Source of the DNA: Euonymus europaeus
Lineage: Eukaryota; Streptophyta; Magnoliopsida; Celastrales; Celastraceae
Direction: 5' to 3'
Length of the DNA: 64,000 nt
NCBI GenBank assembly: GCA_963580455.1
Contig: OY756965.1
Coordinates: 9,994,501-10,058,500 of the forward strand
The notes below the pieces were generated by a model that saw nothing but the letters and a program-made list of their open reading frames with translations, did no database searches and had not been told where the DNA came from. Positions 1 through 10,620 of the stretch are shown one piece after another (position 1 is the first letter of the stretch; each line of letters begins with the position of its first letter). The position numbers and the translations under genes were made by a program.

Positions 1-230
1 TCGATGCCAAAACAACAACTTTCTATTACAAATGGACAAAACCGTTAAAAGCTCCTCCATATAGAGAGTTGAGCAACTTCGGACAATCAAAGTTACTCGG
101 TGTACACTTTTTATTGTTCTTCTATGTCCAATGTTACGAGTATTAGCTTCGTAGATTATTTCGATGCCAAAACAACAACTTTCTATTACAAATGGACAAA
201 ATCGTTAAAAGCTCCTACATAGAGAGAGTT

Positions 231-258
231 GAGCAACTTCGGACTATCAAAGTTGCTC
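231..258. other. Conserved 9 bp dyad, representative copy
   Basis: GAGCAACTT (231-239) is the exact reverse complement of AAGTTGCTC (250-258), with the 10 bp spacer CGGACTATCA between. The element recurs about every 160 bp. Many copies are perfect. Copies with GAGCAATTT change one C-G pair to T-G, which would still wobble-pair in RNA. Copies with AAGTTACTC have one C-A mismatch. Short dyads are known in centromeric satellites and could form a hairpin or a dimeric protein site. No binding protein can be named. Confidence 0.85.
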
Positions 259-259
259 G

Positions 260-267
260 GTGTACAC
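260..267. other. GTGTACAC palindrome beside the dyad
   Basis: GTGTACAC is a perfect 8 bp palindrome one base after the right arm of the dyad. It includes TGTACA (BsrGI) and GTAC (RsaI). It is present in most monomers. Regional variants are GTGAACAC (for example near 29137, 38543 and 51445), GTATACAC (near 38859 and 52081), GATATACAC (near 50490) and GTAAACTTT (near 748 and 1381). The position is therefore one of the variable marks that distinguish monomer classes. Confidence 0.85.
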
Positions 268-303
268 TTTTTATTGTTCTTCTATGTCCAATGTTACGAG
301 TAT

Positions 304-463
304 AAGCTTCGTAGATTATTTCGATGCCAAAACAACAACTTTCTTTTACAAATGGACAAAACCGTTAAAAGCACCTCCATAGAGAGAGTTGAGCAACTTC
401 GGACTATCAAAGTTGCTCGGTGTATACTTTTTATTGTTCTTTTATGTCAAAGTTTACGAGTAT
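304..463 (+). repeat. Reference R-class monomer (160 bp, HindIII-bearing)
   Basis: This example runs from one AAGCTT to the equivalent point of the next unit, exactly 160 bp. R is the commonest class and reads AAGCTTCGTAGATT at its start. The junction after ACCGTTAAAAGC varies between R copies: CTCCATATAGAG, TCCCAAATAGAG, TCCTACATAGAG, TCCTCCATAGAG or TCCTGCATAGAG. Copies that read CAACTTCTATG instead of CAACTTTCTATG are 159 bp long. The class occurs throughout the window, so it is probably the ancestral or most often amplified form; that last point is inference. Confidence 0.95.
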
Positions 464-623
464 AAGATTCCGATAATTTTTCGATGCCAAAACACCAACT
501 TTCTATGACAAATGGACAAAACCATTAAAAGCTCCTCCATATAGAGAGTTGAGCAACTTCGGACCATCAAAGTTACTCGGTGTACACTTTTTATTGTTCT
601 TCTATGTCCAATGTTACGAGTAT
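464..623 (+). repeat. Q-class monomer variant (AAGATTCCGAT start)
   Basis: This 160 bp unit starts AAGATTCCGAT in place of AAGCTTCGTAG and so lacks HindIII. It carries CAAAACACCAAC instead of CAAAACAACAAC, and ACCATTAAAAG instead of ACCGTTAAAAG. The preceding monomer usually ends TGTCAAAGTTTACGAG. I found Q copies near 464, 1103, 2382, 3341, 5571, 6851, 7810, 10362, 15465, 19932 and 22325, and none after about 22.4 kb. It is a regional marker of the left third of the window. Confidence 0.92.
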
Positions 624-889
624 AAGCTTCGTAGATTATTTCGATGCAAAAACAACAACTTTCTATGACAAATGGACAAAACCGTTAAAGCCCCTCCATA
701 TAGAGAGTTGAGCAACTTCGGACCAACAAAGTTCCTCGGTGTAAACTTTTTATTGTTCTTCTATGTCCAATGTTACGAGTATAAGCTTCGTAGATTATTT
801 CGATGCCAAAACAACAACTTTCTATTACAAATGGAAAAAATCGTTAAAAGCTCCTACATAGAGAGAGTTGAGCAACTTCGGACTATCAA

Positions 890-3800
890 AGTTGCTCGGT
901 GTACACTTTTTATTGTTCTTCTATGTCCAATGTTACGAGTATAAGCTTCGTAGATTATTTCGATGCCAAAACAACAACTTTCTTTTACAAATGGACAAAA
1001 CCGTTAAAAGCTCCTCCATAGAGAGAGTTGAGCAACTTTGGACTATCAAAGTTGCTCGGTGTACACTTTTTGTTGTTCTTTTATGTCAAAGTTTACGAGT
1101 ATAAGATTCCGATATTTTTTCGATGCCAAAACACCAACTTTCTATGACAAATGGACAAAACCATTAAAAGCTCCTCCATATAGAGAGTTGAGCAACTTCG
1201 GACCATCAAAGTTACTCGGTGTACACTTTTTATTGTTCTTCTACGTCCAATGTTACGAGTATAAGCTTCGTAGATTATTTCGATGCAAAAACAACAACTT
1301 TCTATGACAAATGGACAAAACCGTTAAAAGCCCCTCCATATAGAGAGTTGAGCAACTTCGGAACAACAAAGTTGCTCGGTGTAAACTTTTTATTGTTCTT
1401 CTATGTCCAATTTTACGAGTATAAGGTTTCGTTATTATTTCGATGTGAAAACAACAACTTCTATGACAAATGGACAAAACCGTTTAAAGCTCCCAAATAG
1501 AGAGAGTTGAGCAACTTCGGACTATCAAAGTTGCTCGGTGTACACTTTTTATTGTTCTTGTATGTCAAATTTTATGAGTATAAGCTTCGTAGATTATTTC
1601 GATGCCAAAACAACAACTTTCTATGACAAATGGACAAAACCGTTAAAAGCCCCTCCATATAGAGAGTTGAGCAACTTCGGACCAACAAAGTTGCTCGGTG
1701 TACACTTTTTATTGTTCTTCTATGTCCAATTTTACGAGTATAAGGTTTCGTTATTATTTCGATGTCAAAACAACAACTTCTATGACAAATGGACAAAACC
1801 GTTAAAAGCTCCCAAATAGAGAGAGTTGAGCAATTTCGGACCATCAAAGTTGCTCGGTGTACACTTTTTATTGTTCTTCAATGTCCAATTTTACGAGTAT
1901 AAGCTTCGTAGATTATTTCGATGCCAAAACAACAACTTTCTATTACAAATGGACAAAACCGTTAAAAGCTCCTCCATATAGAGAGTTGAGCAACTTCGGA
2001 CCATCAAAGTTACTCGGTGTACACTTTTTATTGTTCTTCTATGTCCAATGTTACGAGTATTAGCTTCGTAGATTATTTCGATGCCAAAACAACAACTTTC
2101 TATTACAAATGGACAAAATCGTTAAAAGCTCCTACATAGAGAGAGTTGAGCAACTTCGGACTATCAAAGTTGCTCGGTGTACACTTTTTATTGTTCTTCT
2201 ATGTCCAATGTTACGAGTATAAGCTTCGTAGATTATTTCGATGCCAAAACAACAACTTTCTTTTACAAATGGACAAAACCGTTAAAAGCACCTCCATAGA
2301 GAGAGTTGAGCAACTTCGGACTATCAAAGTTGCTCGGTGTACACTTTTTATTGTTCTTTTATGTCAAAGTTTACGAGTATAAGATTCCGATAATTTTTCG
2401 ATGCCAAAACACCAACTTTCTATGACAAATGGACAAAACCATTAAAAGCTCCTCCATATAGAGAGTTGAGCAACTTCGGACCATCAAAGTTACTCGGTGT
2501 ACACTTTTTATTGTTCTTCTATGTCCAATGTTACGAGTATAAGCTTCGTAGATTATTTCGATGCAAAAACAACAACTTTCTATGACAAATGGACAAAACC
2601 GTTAAAGCCCCTCCATATAGAGAGTTGAGCAACTTCGGACCAACAAAGTTGCTCGGTGTACACTTTTTATTGTTCTTCTATGTCCAATTTTACGAGTATA
2701 AGGTTTCGTTATTATTTCGATGCCAAAACAACAACTTCTATGACAAATGGACAAAACCGTTAAAAGCTCCCAAATAGAGAGAGTTGAGCAATTTCAGACC
2801 ATCAAAGTTGCTCGGTGTACACTTTTTATTGTTCTTCTATGTCCAATTTTACGAGTATAAGCTTCGTAGATTATTTCGATGCCAAAACAACAACTTTCTA
2901 TTACAAATGGATAAAACCGTTAAAAGCTCCTCCATATAGAGAGTTGAGCAATTTCGGACCATCAAAGTTACTCGGTGTAAACTTTTTATTGTTCTTCTAT
3001 GTCCAATGTTACGAGTATAAGCTTCGTAGATTATTTCGATGCCAAAACAACAACTTTCTATTACAAATAGAAAAAATCGTTAAAAGCTCCTACATAGAGA
3101 GAGTTGAGCAACTTCGGACTATCAAAGTTGCTCGGTGTACACTTTTTATTGTTCTTCTATGTCCAATGTTACGAGTATAAGCTTCGTAGATTATTTCGAT
3201 GCCAAAACAACAACTTTCTTTTACAAATGGACAAAACCGTTAAAAGCTCCTCCATAGAGAGAGTTGGGCAACTTAGGACTATCAAAGTTGCTCGGTGTAC
3301 ACTTTTTGTTGTTCTTTTATGTCAAAGTTTACGAGTATAAGATTCCGATATTTTTTCGATGCCAAAACACCAACTTTCTATGACAAATGGACAAAACCAT
3401 TAAAAGCTCCTCCATATAGAGAGTTGAGCAACTTCGGACCATCAAAGTTACTCGGTGTACACTTTTTATTGTTCTTCTATGTCCAATGTTACGAGTATAA
3501 GCTTCGTAGATTATTTCGATGCAAAAACAACAACTTTCTATGACAAATGGACAAAACCGTTAAAAGCCCCTCCATATAGAGAGTTGAGCAACTTCGGAAC
3601 AACAAAGTTGCTCGGTGTAAACTTTTTATTGTTCTTCTATGTCCAATTTTACGAGTATAAGGTTTCGTTATTATTTCGATGTCAAAACAACAACTTCTAT
3701 GACAAATGGACAAAACCGTTAAAAGCTCCCAAATAGAGAGAGTTGAGCAATTTCGGACCATCAAAGTTGCTCGGTGTACACTTTTTATTGTTCTTCTATG

Positions 3801-5358
3801 TCCAATTTTACGAGTATAAGCTTCGTAGATTATTTCGATGCCAAAACAACAACTTTTATGACAAATGGACAAAACCGTTAAAAGCTCCCAAATAGAGAGA
3901 GTTGAGCAATTTCGGACCATCAAAGTTGCTCGGTGTACACTTTTTATTGTTCTTCTATGTCCAATTTTACGAGTATAAGCTTCGTAGATTATTTCGATGC
4001 CAAAACAACAACTTTCTATGACAAATGGACAAAACCGTTAAAAGCCCCTCCATATAGAGAGTTGAGCAACTTCGGACCAACAAAGTGGCTCGGTGTACAC
4101 TTTTTATTGTTCTTCTATGTCCAATTTTACGAGTATAAGGTTTCGTTATTATTTCGATGTCAAAACAACAACTTCTATGACAAATGGACAAAACCGTTAC
4201 AAGCTCCCAAACAGAGAGAGTTGAGCAATTTCGGACTATCAAAGTTGCTCGGTGTACACTTTTTATTGTTCTTCTATGTCCAATTTTACGAGTATAAGCT
4301 TCGTAGATTATTTCGATGCCAAAACAACAACTTCTATGACAAATGGACAAAACCGTTAAAAGCTCCCAAATAGAGAGAGTTGAGCAATTTCGGACCATCA
4401 AAGTTGCTCGGTGTACACTTTTTATTGTTCTTCTATGTCCAATTTTACGAGTATAAGCTTCGTAGATTATTTCGATGCCAAAACAACAACTTTCTATGAC
4501 AAATGGACAAAACCGTTAAAAGCCCCTCCATATAGAGAGTTGAGCAATTTCGGACCAACAAAGTTGGTCGGTGTACACTTTTTATTGTTCTTCTATGTCC
4601 AATTTTACGAGTATAAGGTTTCCTTATTATTTCGATGTCAAAACAACAACTTCTATGACAAATGGACAAAACCGTTAAAAGCTCCCAAATAGAGAGAGTT
4701 GAGCAACTTCGGACTATCAAAGTTGCTCGGTGTACACTTTTTATTGTTCTTCTATGTCCAATGTTACGAGTATAAGCTTCGTAGATTATTTCGATGCAAA
4801 AACAACAACTTTCTATGACAAATGGACAAAACCGTTAAAAGCCCCTCCATATAGAGAGTTGAGCAACTTCGGACCATCAAAGTTGCTCGGTGTACACTTT
4901 TTATTGTTCTTCTATGTCCAATTTTACGAGTATAAGGTTTCGTTATTATTTCGATGTCAAAACAACAACTTCTATGACAAATGGACAAAACCGTTAAAAG
5001 CTCCCAAATAGAGAGAGTTGAGCAACTTCGGACTATCAAAGTTGCTCGGTGTACACTTTTTATTGTTCTTGTATGTCAAATTTTATGAGTATAAGCTTCG
5101 TAGATTATTTCGATGCCAAAACAACAACTTTCTATGACAAATGGACAAAACCTTTAAAAGCCCCTCCATATAGAGAGTTGAGCAACTTCGGACCAACAAA
5201 GTTGCTCGGTGTACACTTTTTATTGTTCTTCTATGTCCAATTTTACGAGTATAAGGTTTCGTTATTATTTCGATGTCAAAACAACAACTTCTATGACAAA
5301 TGGACAAAACCGTTAAAAGCTCCCAAATAGAGAGAGTTGAGCAATTTCGGACCATCAA
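890..5358 (+). repeat. 28-monomer higher-order unit (4,469 bp), copy 1
   Basis: This block is followed directly by a second copy exactly 4,469 bp on. Rare shared bases prove the match: CAACTTTGGAC near 1033, CTACGTCCAATG near 1240, GATGTGAAAAC near 1442, CTTCAATGTCC near 1876, GAGTATTAGC near 2054, AAATAGAAAAAATCG near 3065, CAAAGTGGCTC near 4081 and AAGTTGGTCGG near 4561. The monomer order is mixed at the left (R, Q, S) and mainly R/S dimers and trimers at the right. The left boundary is set where CTATCAAAG and CCATCAAAG differ between copies. Confidence 0.88.
1423..1581 (+). repeat. S-class monomer variant (159 bp, no HindIII)
   Basis: This unit starts AAGGTTTCGTTATTATTTCG where R has the HindIII site. 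It usually reads GATGTCAAAACAACAACTTCTATG, described here in two parts: GATGTC for GATGCC, and loss of one T in CAACTTTCT, giving 159 bp. The junction is TCCCAAATAGAG. S copies commonly follow an R copy whose junction is CCCCTCCATATAGAG and whose dyad spacer reads CCAACA, making a 319 bp dimer. This particular copy has GATGTG for GATGTC and CCGTTTAAAG for CCGTTAAAAG. Confidence 0.93.
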
Positions 5359-8300
5359 AGTTGCTCGGTGTACACTTTTTATTGTTCTTCTATGTCCAAT
5401 GTTACGAGTATAAGCTTCGTAGATTATTTCGATGCCAAAACAACAACTTTCTTTTACAAATGGACAAAACCGTTAAAAGCTCCTCCATAGAGAGAGTTGA
5501 GCAACTTTGGACTATCAAAGTTGCTCGGTGTACACTTTTTGTTGTTCTTTTATGTCAAAGTTTACGAGTATAAGATTCCGATATTTTTTCGATGCCAAAA
5601 CACCAACTTTCTATGACAAATGGACAAAACCATTAAAAGCTCCTCCATATAGAGAGTTGAGCAACTTCGGACCATCAAAGTTACTCGGTGTACACTTTTT
5701 ATTGTTCTTCTACGTCCAATGTTACGAGTATAAGCTTCGTAGATTATTTCGATGCAAAAACAACAACTTTCTATGACAAATGGACAAAACCGTTAAAAGC
5801 CCCTCCATATAGAGAGTTGAGCAACTTCGGAACAACAAAGTTGCTCGGTGTAAACTTTTTATTGTTCTTCTATGTCCAATTTTACGAGTATAAGGTTTCG
5901 TTATTATTTCGATGTGAAAACAACAACTTCTATGACAAATGGACAAAACCGTTTAAAGCTCCCAAATAGAGAGAGTTGAGCAACTTCGGACTATCAAAGT
6001 TGCTCGGTGTACACTTTTTATTGTTCTTGTATGTCAAATTTTATGAGTATAAGCTTCGTAGATTATTTCGATGCCAAAACAACAACTTTCTATGACAAAT
6101 GGACAAAACCGTTAAAAGCCCCTCCATATAGAGAGTTGAGCAACTTCGGACCAACAAAGTTGCTCGGTGTACACTTTTTATTGTTCTTCTATGTCCAATT
6201 TTACGAGTATAAGGTTTCGTTATTATTTCGATGTCAAAACAACAACTTCTATGACAAATGGACAAAACCGTTAAAAGCTCCCAAATAGAGAGAGTTGAGC
6301 AATTTCGGACCATCAAAGTTGCTCGGTGTACACTTTTTATTGTTCTTCAATGTCCAATTTTACGAGTATAAGCTTCGTAGATTATTTCGATGCCAAAACA
6401 ACAACTTTCTATTACAAATGGACAAAACCGTTAAAAGCTCCTCCATATAGAGAGTTGAGCAACTTCGGACCATCAAAGTTACTCGGTGTATACTTTTTAT
6501 TGTTCTTCTATGTCCAATGTTACGAGTATTAGCTTCGTAGATTATTTCGATGCCAAAACAACAACTTTCTATTACAAATGGACAAAATCGTTAAAAGCTC
6601 CTACATAGAGAGAGTTGAGCAACTTCGGACTATCAAAGTTGCTCGGTGTACACTTTTTATTGTTCTTCTATGTCCAATGTTACGAGTATAAGCTTCGTAG
6701 ATTATTTCGATGCCAAAACAACAACTTTCTTTTACAAATGGACAAAACCGTTAAAAGCACCTCCATAGAGAGAGTTGAGCAACTTCGGACTATCAAAGTT
6801 GCTCGGTGTACACTTTTTATTGTTCTTTTATGTCAAAGTTTACGAGTATAAGATTCCGATAATTTTTCGATGCCAAAACACCAACTTTCTATGACAAATG
6901 GACAAAACCATTAAAAGCTCCTCCATATAGAGAGTTGAGCAACTTCGGACCATCAAAGTTACTCGGTGTACACTTTTTATTGTTCTTCTATGTCCAATGT
7001 TACGAGTATAAGCTTCGTAGATTATTTCGATGCAAAAACAACAACTTTCTATGACAAATGGACAAAACCGTTAAAGCCCCTCCATATAGAGAGTTGAGCA
7101 ACTTCGGACCAACAAAGTTGCTCGGTGTACACTTTTTATTGTTCTTCTATGTCCAATTTTACGAGTATAAGGTTTCGTTATTATTTCGATGCCAAAACAA
7201 CAACTTCTATGACAAATGGACAAAACCGTTAAAAGCTCCCAAATAGAGAGAGTTGAGCAATTTCAGACCATCAAAGTTGCTCGGTGTACACTTTTTATTG
7301 TTCTTCTATGTCCAATTTTACGAGTATAAGCTTCGTAGATTATTTCGATGCCAAAACAACAACTTTCTATTACAAATGGATAAAACCGTTAAAAGCTCCT
7401 CCACATAGAGAGTTGAGCAACTTCGGACCATCAAAGTTACTCGGTGTAAACTTTTTATTGTTCTTCTATGTCCAATGTTACGAGTATAAGCTTCGTAGAT
7501 TATTTCGATGCCAAAACAACAACTTTCTATTACAAATAGAAAAAATCGTTAAAAGCTCCTACATAGAGAGAGTTGAGCAACTTCGGACTATCAAAGTTGC
7601 TCGGTGTACACTTTTTATTGTTCTTCTATGTCCAATGTTACGAGTATAAGCTTCGTAGATTATTTCGATGCCAAAACAACAACTTTCTTTTACAAATGGA
7701 CAAAACCGTTAAAAGCTCCTCCATAGAGAGAGTTGGGCAACTTAGGACTATCAAAGTTGCTCGGTGTACACTTTTTGTTGTTCTTTTATGTCAAAGTTTA
7801 CGAGTATAAGATTCCGATATTTTTTCGATGCCAAAACACCAACTTTCTATGAAAAATGGACAAAACCATTAAAAGCTCCTCCATATAGAGAGTTGAGCAA
7901 CTTCGGACCATCAAAGTTACTCGGTGTACACTTTTTATTGTTCTTCTATGTCCAATGTTACGAGTATAAGCTTCGTAGATTATTTCGATGCAAAAACAAC
8001 AACTTTCTATGACAAATGGACAAAACCGTTAAAAGCCCCTCCATATAGAGAGTTGAGCAACTTCGGAACAACAAAGTTGCTCGGTGTAAACTTTTTATTG
8101 TTCTTCTATGTCCAATTTTACGAGTATAAGGTTTCGTTATTATTTCGATGTCAAAACAACAACTTCTATGACAAATGGACAAAACCGTTAAAAGCTCCCA
8201 AATAGAGAGAGTTGAGCAATTTCGGACCATCAAAGTTGCTCGGTGTACACTTTTTATTGTTCTTCTATGTCCAATTTTACGAGTATAAGCTTCGTAGATT

Positions 8301-9827
8301 ATTTCGATGCCAAAACAACAACTTTTATGACAAATGGACAAAACCGTTAAAAGCTCCCAAATAGAGAGAGTTGAGCAATTTCGGACCATCAAAGTTGCTC
8401 GGTGTACACTTTTTATTGTTCTTCTATGTCCAATTTTACGAGTATAAGCTTCGTAGATTATTTCGATGCCAAAACAACAACTTTCTATGACAAATGGACA
8501 AAACCGTTAAAAGCCCCTCCATATAGAGAGTTGAGCAACTTCGGACCAACAAAGTGGCTCGGTGTACACTTTTTATTGTTCTTCTATGTCCAATTTTACG
8601 AGTATAAGGTTTCGTTATTATTTCGATGTCAAAACAACAACTTCTATGACAAATGGACAAAACCGTTACAAGCTCCCAAACAGAGAGAGTTGAGCAATTT
8701 CGGACTATCAAAGTTGCTCGGTGTACACTTTTTATTGTTCTTCTATGTCCAATTTTACGAGTATAAGCTTCGTAGATTATTTCGATGCCAAAACAACAAC
8801 TTCTATGACAAATGGACAAAACCGTTAAAAGCTCCCAAATAGAGAGAGTTGAGCAATTTCGGACCATCAAAGTTGCTCGGTGTACACTTTTTATTGTTCT
8901 TCTATGTCCAATTTTACGAGTATAAGCTTCGTAGATTATTTCGATGCCAAAACAACAACTTTCTATGACAAATGGACAAAACCGTTAAAAGCCCCTCCAT
9001 ATAGAGAGTTGAGCAATTTCGGACCAACAAAGTTGGTCGGTGTACACTTTTTATTGTTCTTCTATATCCAATTTTACGAGTATAAGGTTTCCTTATTATT
9101 TCGATGTCAAAACAACAACTTCTATGACAAATGGACAAAACCGTTAAAAGCTCCCAAATAGAGAGAGTTGAGCAACTTCGGACTATCAAAGTTGCTCGGT
9201 GTACACTTTTTATTGTTCTTCTATGTCCAATGTTACGAGTATAAGCTTCGTAGATTATTTCGATGCAAAAACAACAACTTTCTATGACAAATGGACAAAA
9301 CCGTTAAAAGCCCCTCCATATAGAGAGTTGAGCAACTTCGGACCATCAAAGTTGCTCGGTGTACACTTTTTATTGTTCTTCTATGTCCAATTTTACGAGT
9401 ATAAGGTTTCGTTATTATTTCGATGTCAAAACAACAACTTCTATGACAAATGGACAAAACCGTTAAAAGCTCCCAAATAGAGAGAGTTGAGCAACTTCGG
9501 ACTATCAAAGTTGCTCGGTGTACACTTTTTATTGTTCTTGTATGTCAAATTTTATGAGTATAAGCTTCGTAGATTATTTCGATGCCAAAACAACAACTTT
9601 CTATGACAAATGGACAAAACCTTTAAAAGCCCCTCCATATAGAGAGTTGAGCAACTTCGGACCAACAAAGTTGCTCGGTGTACACTTTTTATTGTTCTTC
9701 TATGTCCAATTTTACGAGTATAAGGTTTCGTTATTATTTCGATGTCAAAACAACAACTTCTATGACAAATGGACAAAACCGTTAAAAGCTCCCAAATAGA
9801 GAGAGTTGAGCAATTTCGGACCATCAA
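5359..9827 (+). repeat. 28-monomer higher-order unit (4,469 bp), copy 2
   Basis: It is nearly identical to the preceding 4,469 bp. I noticed only five substitutions: near 6490 (GTATAC for GTACAC), near 7403 (CCACATAG for CCATATAG), near 7419 (CAACTTCGG for CAATTTCGG), near 7852 (GAAAAATGG for GACAAATGG) and near 9065 (TATATCC for TATGTCC). No indel shifts the offset. Such low divergence implies a recent tandem duplication or recent homogenisation. The right edge is clear by about 9866, where the two sequences diverge. Confidence 0.88.
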
Positions 9828-10620
9828 AGTTGCTCGGTGTACACTTTTTATTGTTCTTCTATGTCCAATTTTACGAGTATAAGCTTCGTAGATTATTTCG
9901 ATGCCAAAACAACAACTTTCTATTACAAATGGACAAAACCGTTAAAAGCTCTTCCATATAGAGAGTTGAGCAACTTCGGACCATCAAAGTTACTCGGTGT
10001 ACACTTTTTATTGTTCTTCTATGTCCAATCTTACGAGTATTAGCTTCGTAGATTATTTCGATGCCAAAACAAAAACTTTCTATTACAAATGGACAAAATC
10101 GTTAAAAGCTCCTACATAGAGAGAGTTGAGCAACTTCGGACTATCAAAGTTGCTCGGTGTACACTTTTTATTGTTCTTCTATGTCCAATGTTACGAGTAT
10201 AAGCTTCGTAGATTATTTCGATGCCAAAACAACAACTTTCTTTTACAAATGGACAAAACCGTTAAAAGCACCTCCATAGAGAGAGTTGAGCAACTTCGGA
10301 CTATCAAAGTTGCTCGGTGTACACTTTTTATTGTTCTTTTATGTCAAAGTTTACGAGTATAAGATTCCGATAATTTTTCGATGCCAAAACACCAACTTTC
10401 TATGACAAATGGACAAAACCATTAAAAGCTCCTCCATATAGAGAGTTGAGCAACTTCGGACCATCAAAGTTACTCGGTGTACACTTTTTATTGTCTTCTA
10501 TGTCCAATGTTACGAGTATAAGCTTCGTAGATTATTTCGATGCAAAAACAACAACTTTCTATGACAAATGGACAAAACCGTTAAAGCCCCTCCATATAGA
10601 GAGTTGAGCAACTTCGGACC
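9828..10620 (+). repeat. Third, truncated copy of the 28-monomer unit
   Basis: This stretch matches 6317-7109 (offset 3,511, 22 monomers), including GAGTATTAGCTTCG, GCACCTCCATAG, the Q monomer and CCGTTAAAGCCCC. It differs by CTCTTCCATATAG near 9949, TCCAATCTTACG near 10026, CAAAAACTTTC near 10070 and a one-base loss (TTATTGTCTTC) near 10491. Similarity stops near 10620, where the spacer reads CCATCA rather than CCAACA. It is more diverged than copies 1 and 2 are from each other. Confidence 0.8.

Larger units (their letters stand above)
1..890 (+). repeat. Leading partial block, copy of 1,918-3,126 minus one dimer
   Basis: Bases 1-725 align with 1918-2642 (offset 1,917, 12 monomers). They share GAGTATTAGCTTCG, GCACCTCCATAG, the Q monomer and CCGTTAAAGCCCC. 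From about 730 the best match moves to offset 2,236 (14 monomers): GGTGTAAAC near 740 and the A-rich GAAAAAATCG near 833 match bases near 2976 and 3069. The offsets differ by 319 bp, exactly one dimer. The block therefore lacks two monomers present in its sister, as expected from in-register unequal exchange. Confidence 0.8.

Noticed and set aside
267..282. Yeast-type replication origin motif in TTTTTATTGTTCTT
   Set aside because: Best alignment to the 11 bp ARS consensus gives about 8 matches, which is expected by chance in T-rich DNA, and the organism is unlikely to use that motif.
304..463. Known plant centromeric families such as the Arabidopsis 178-180 bp repeat
   Set aside because: Monomer length and the motifs I remember of that family do not match. 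I have no remembered sequence that does match, so I assign no family name.
1423..1445. CENP-B box in the S-class start (GTTTCGTTATTATTTCG)
   Set aside because: The CENP-B box needs TTCG, then an A at a fixed place and CGGG. The S motif has T at the A position and TTCG where CGGG is required. The monomer consensus contains no CGGG at all.
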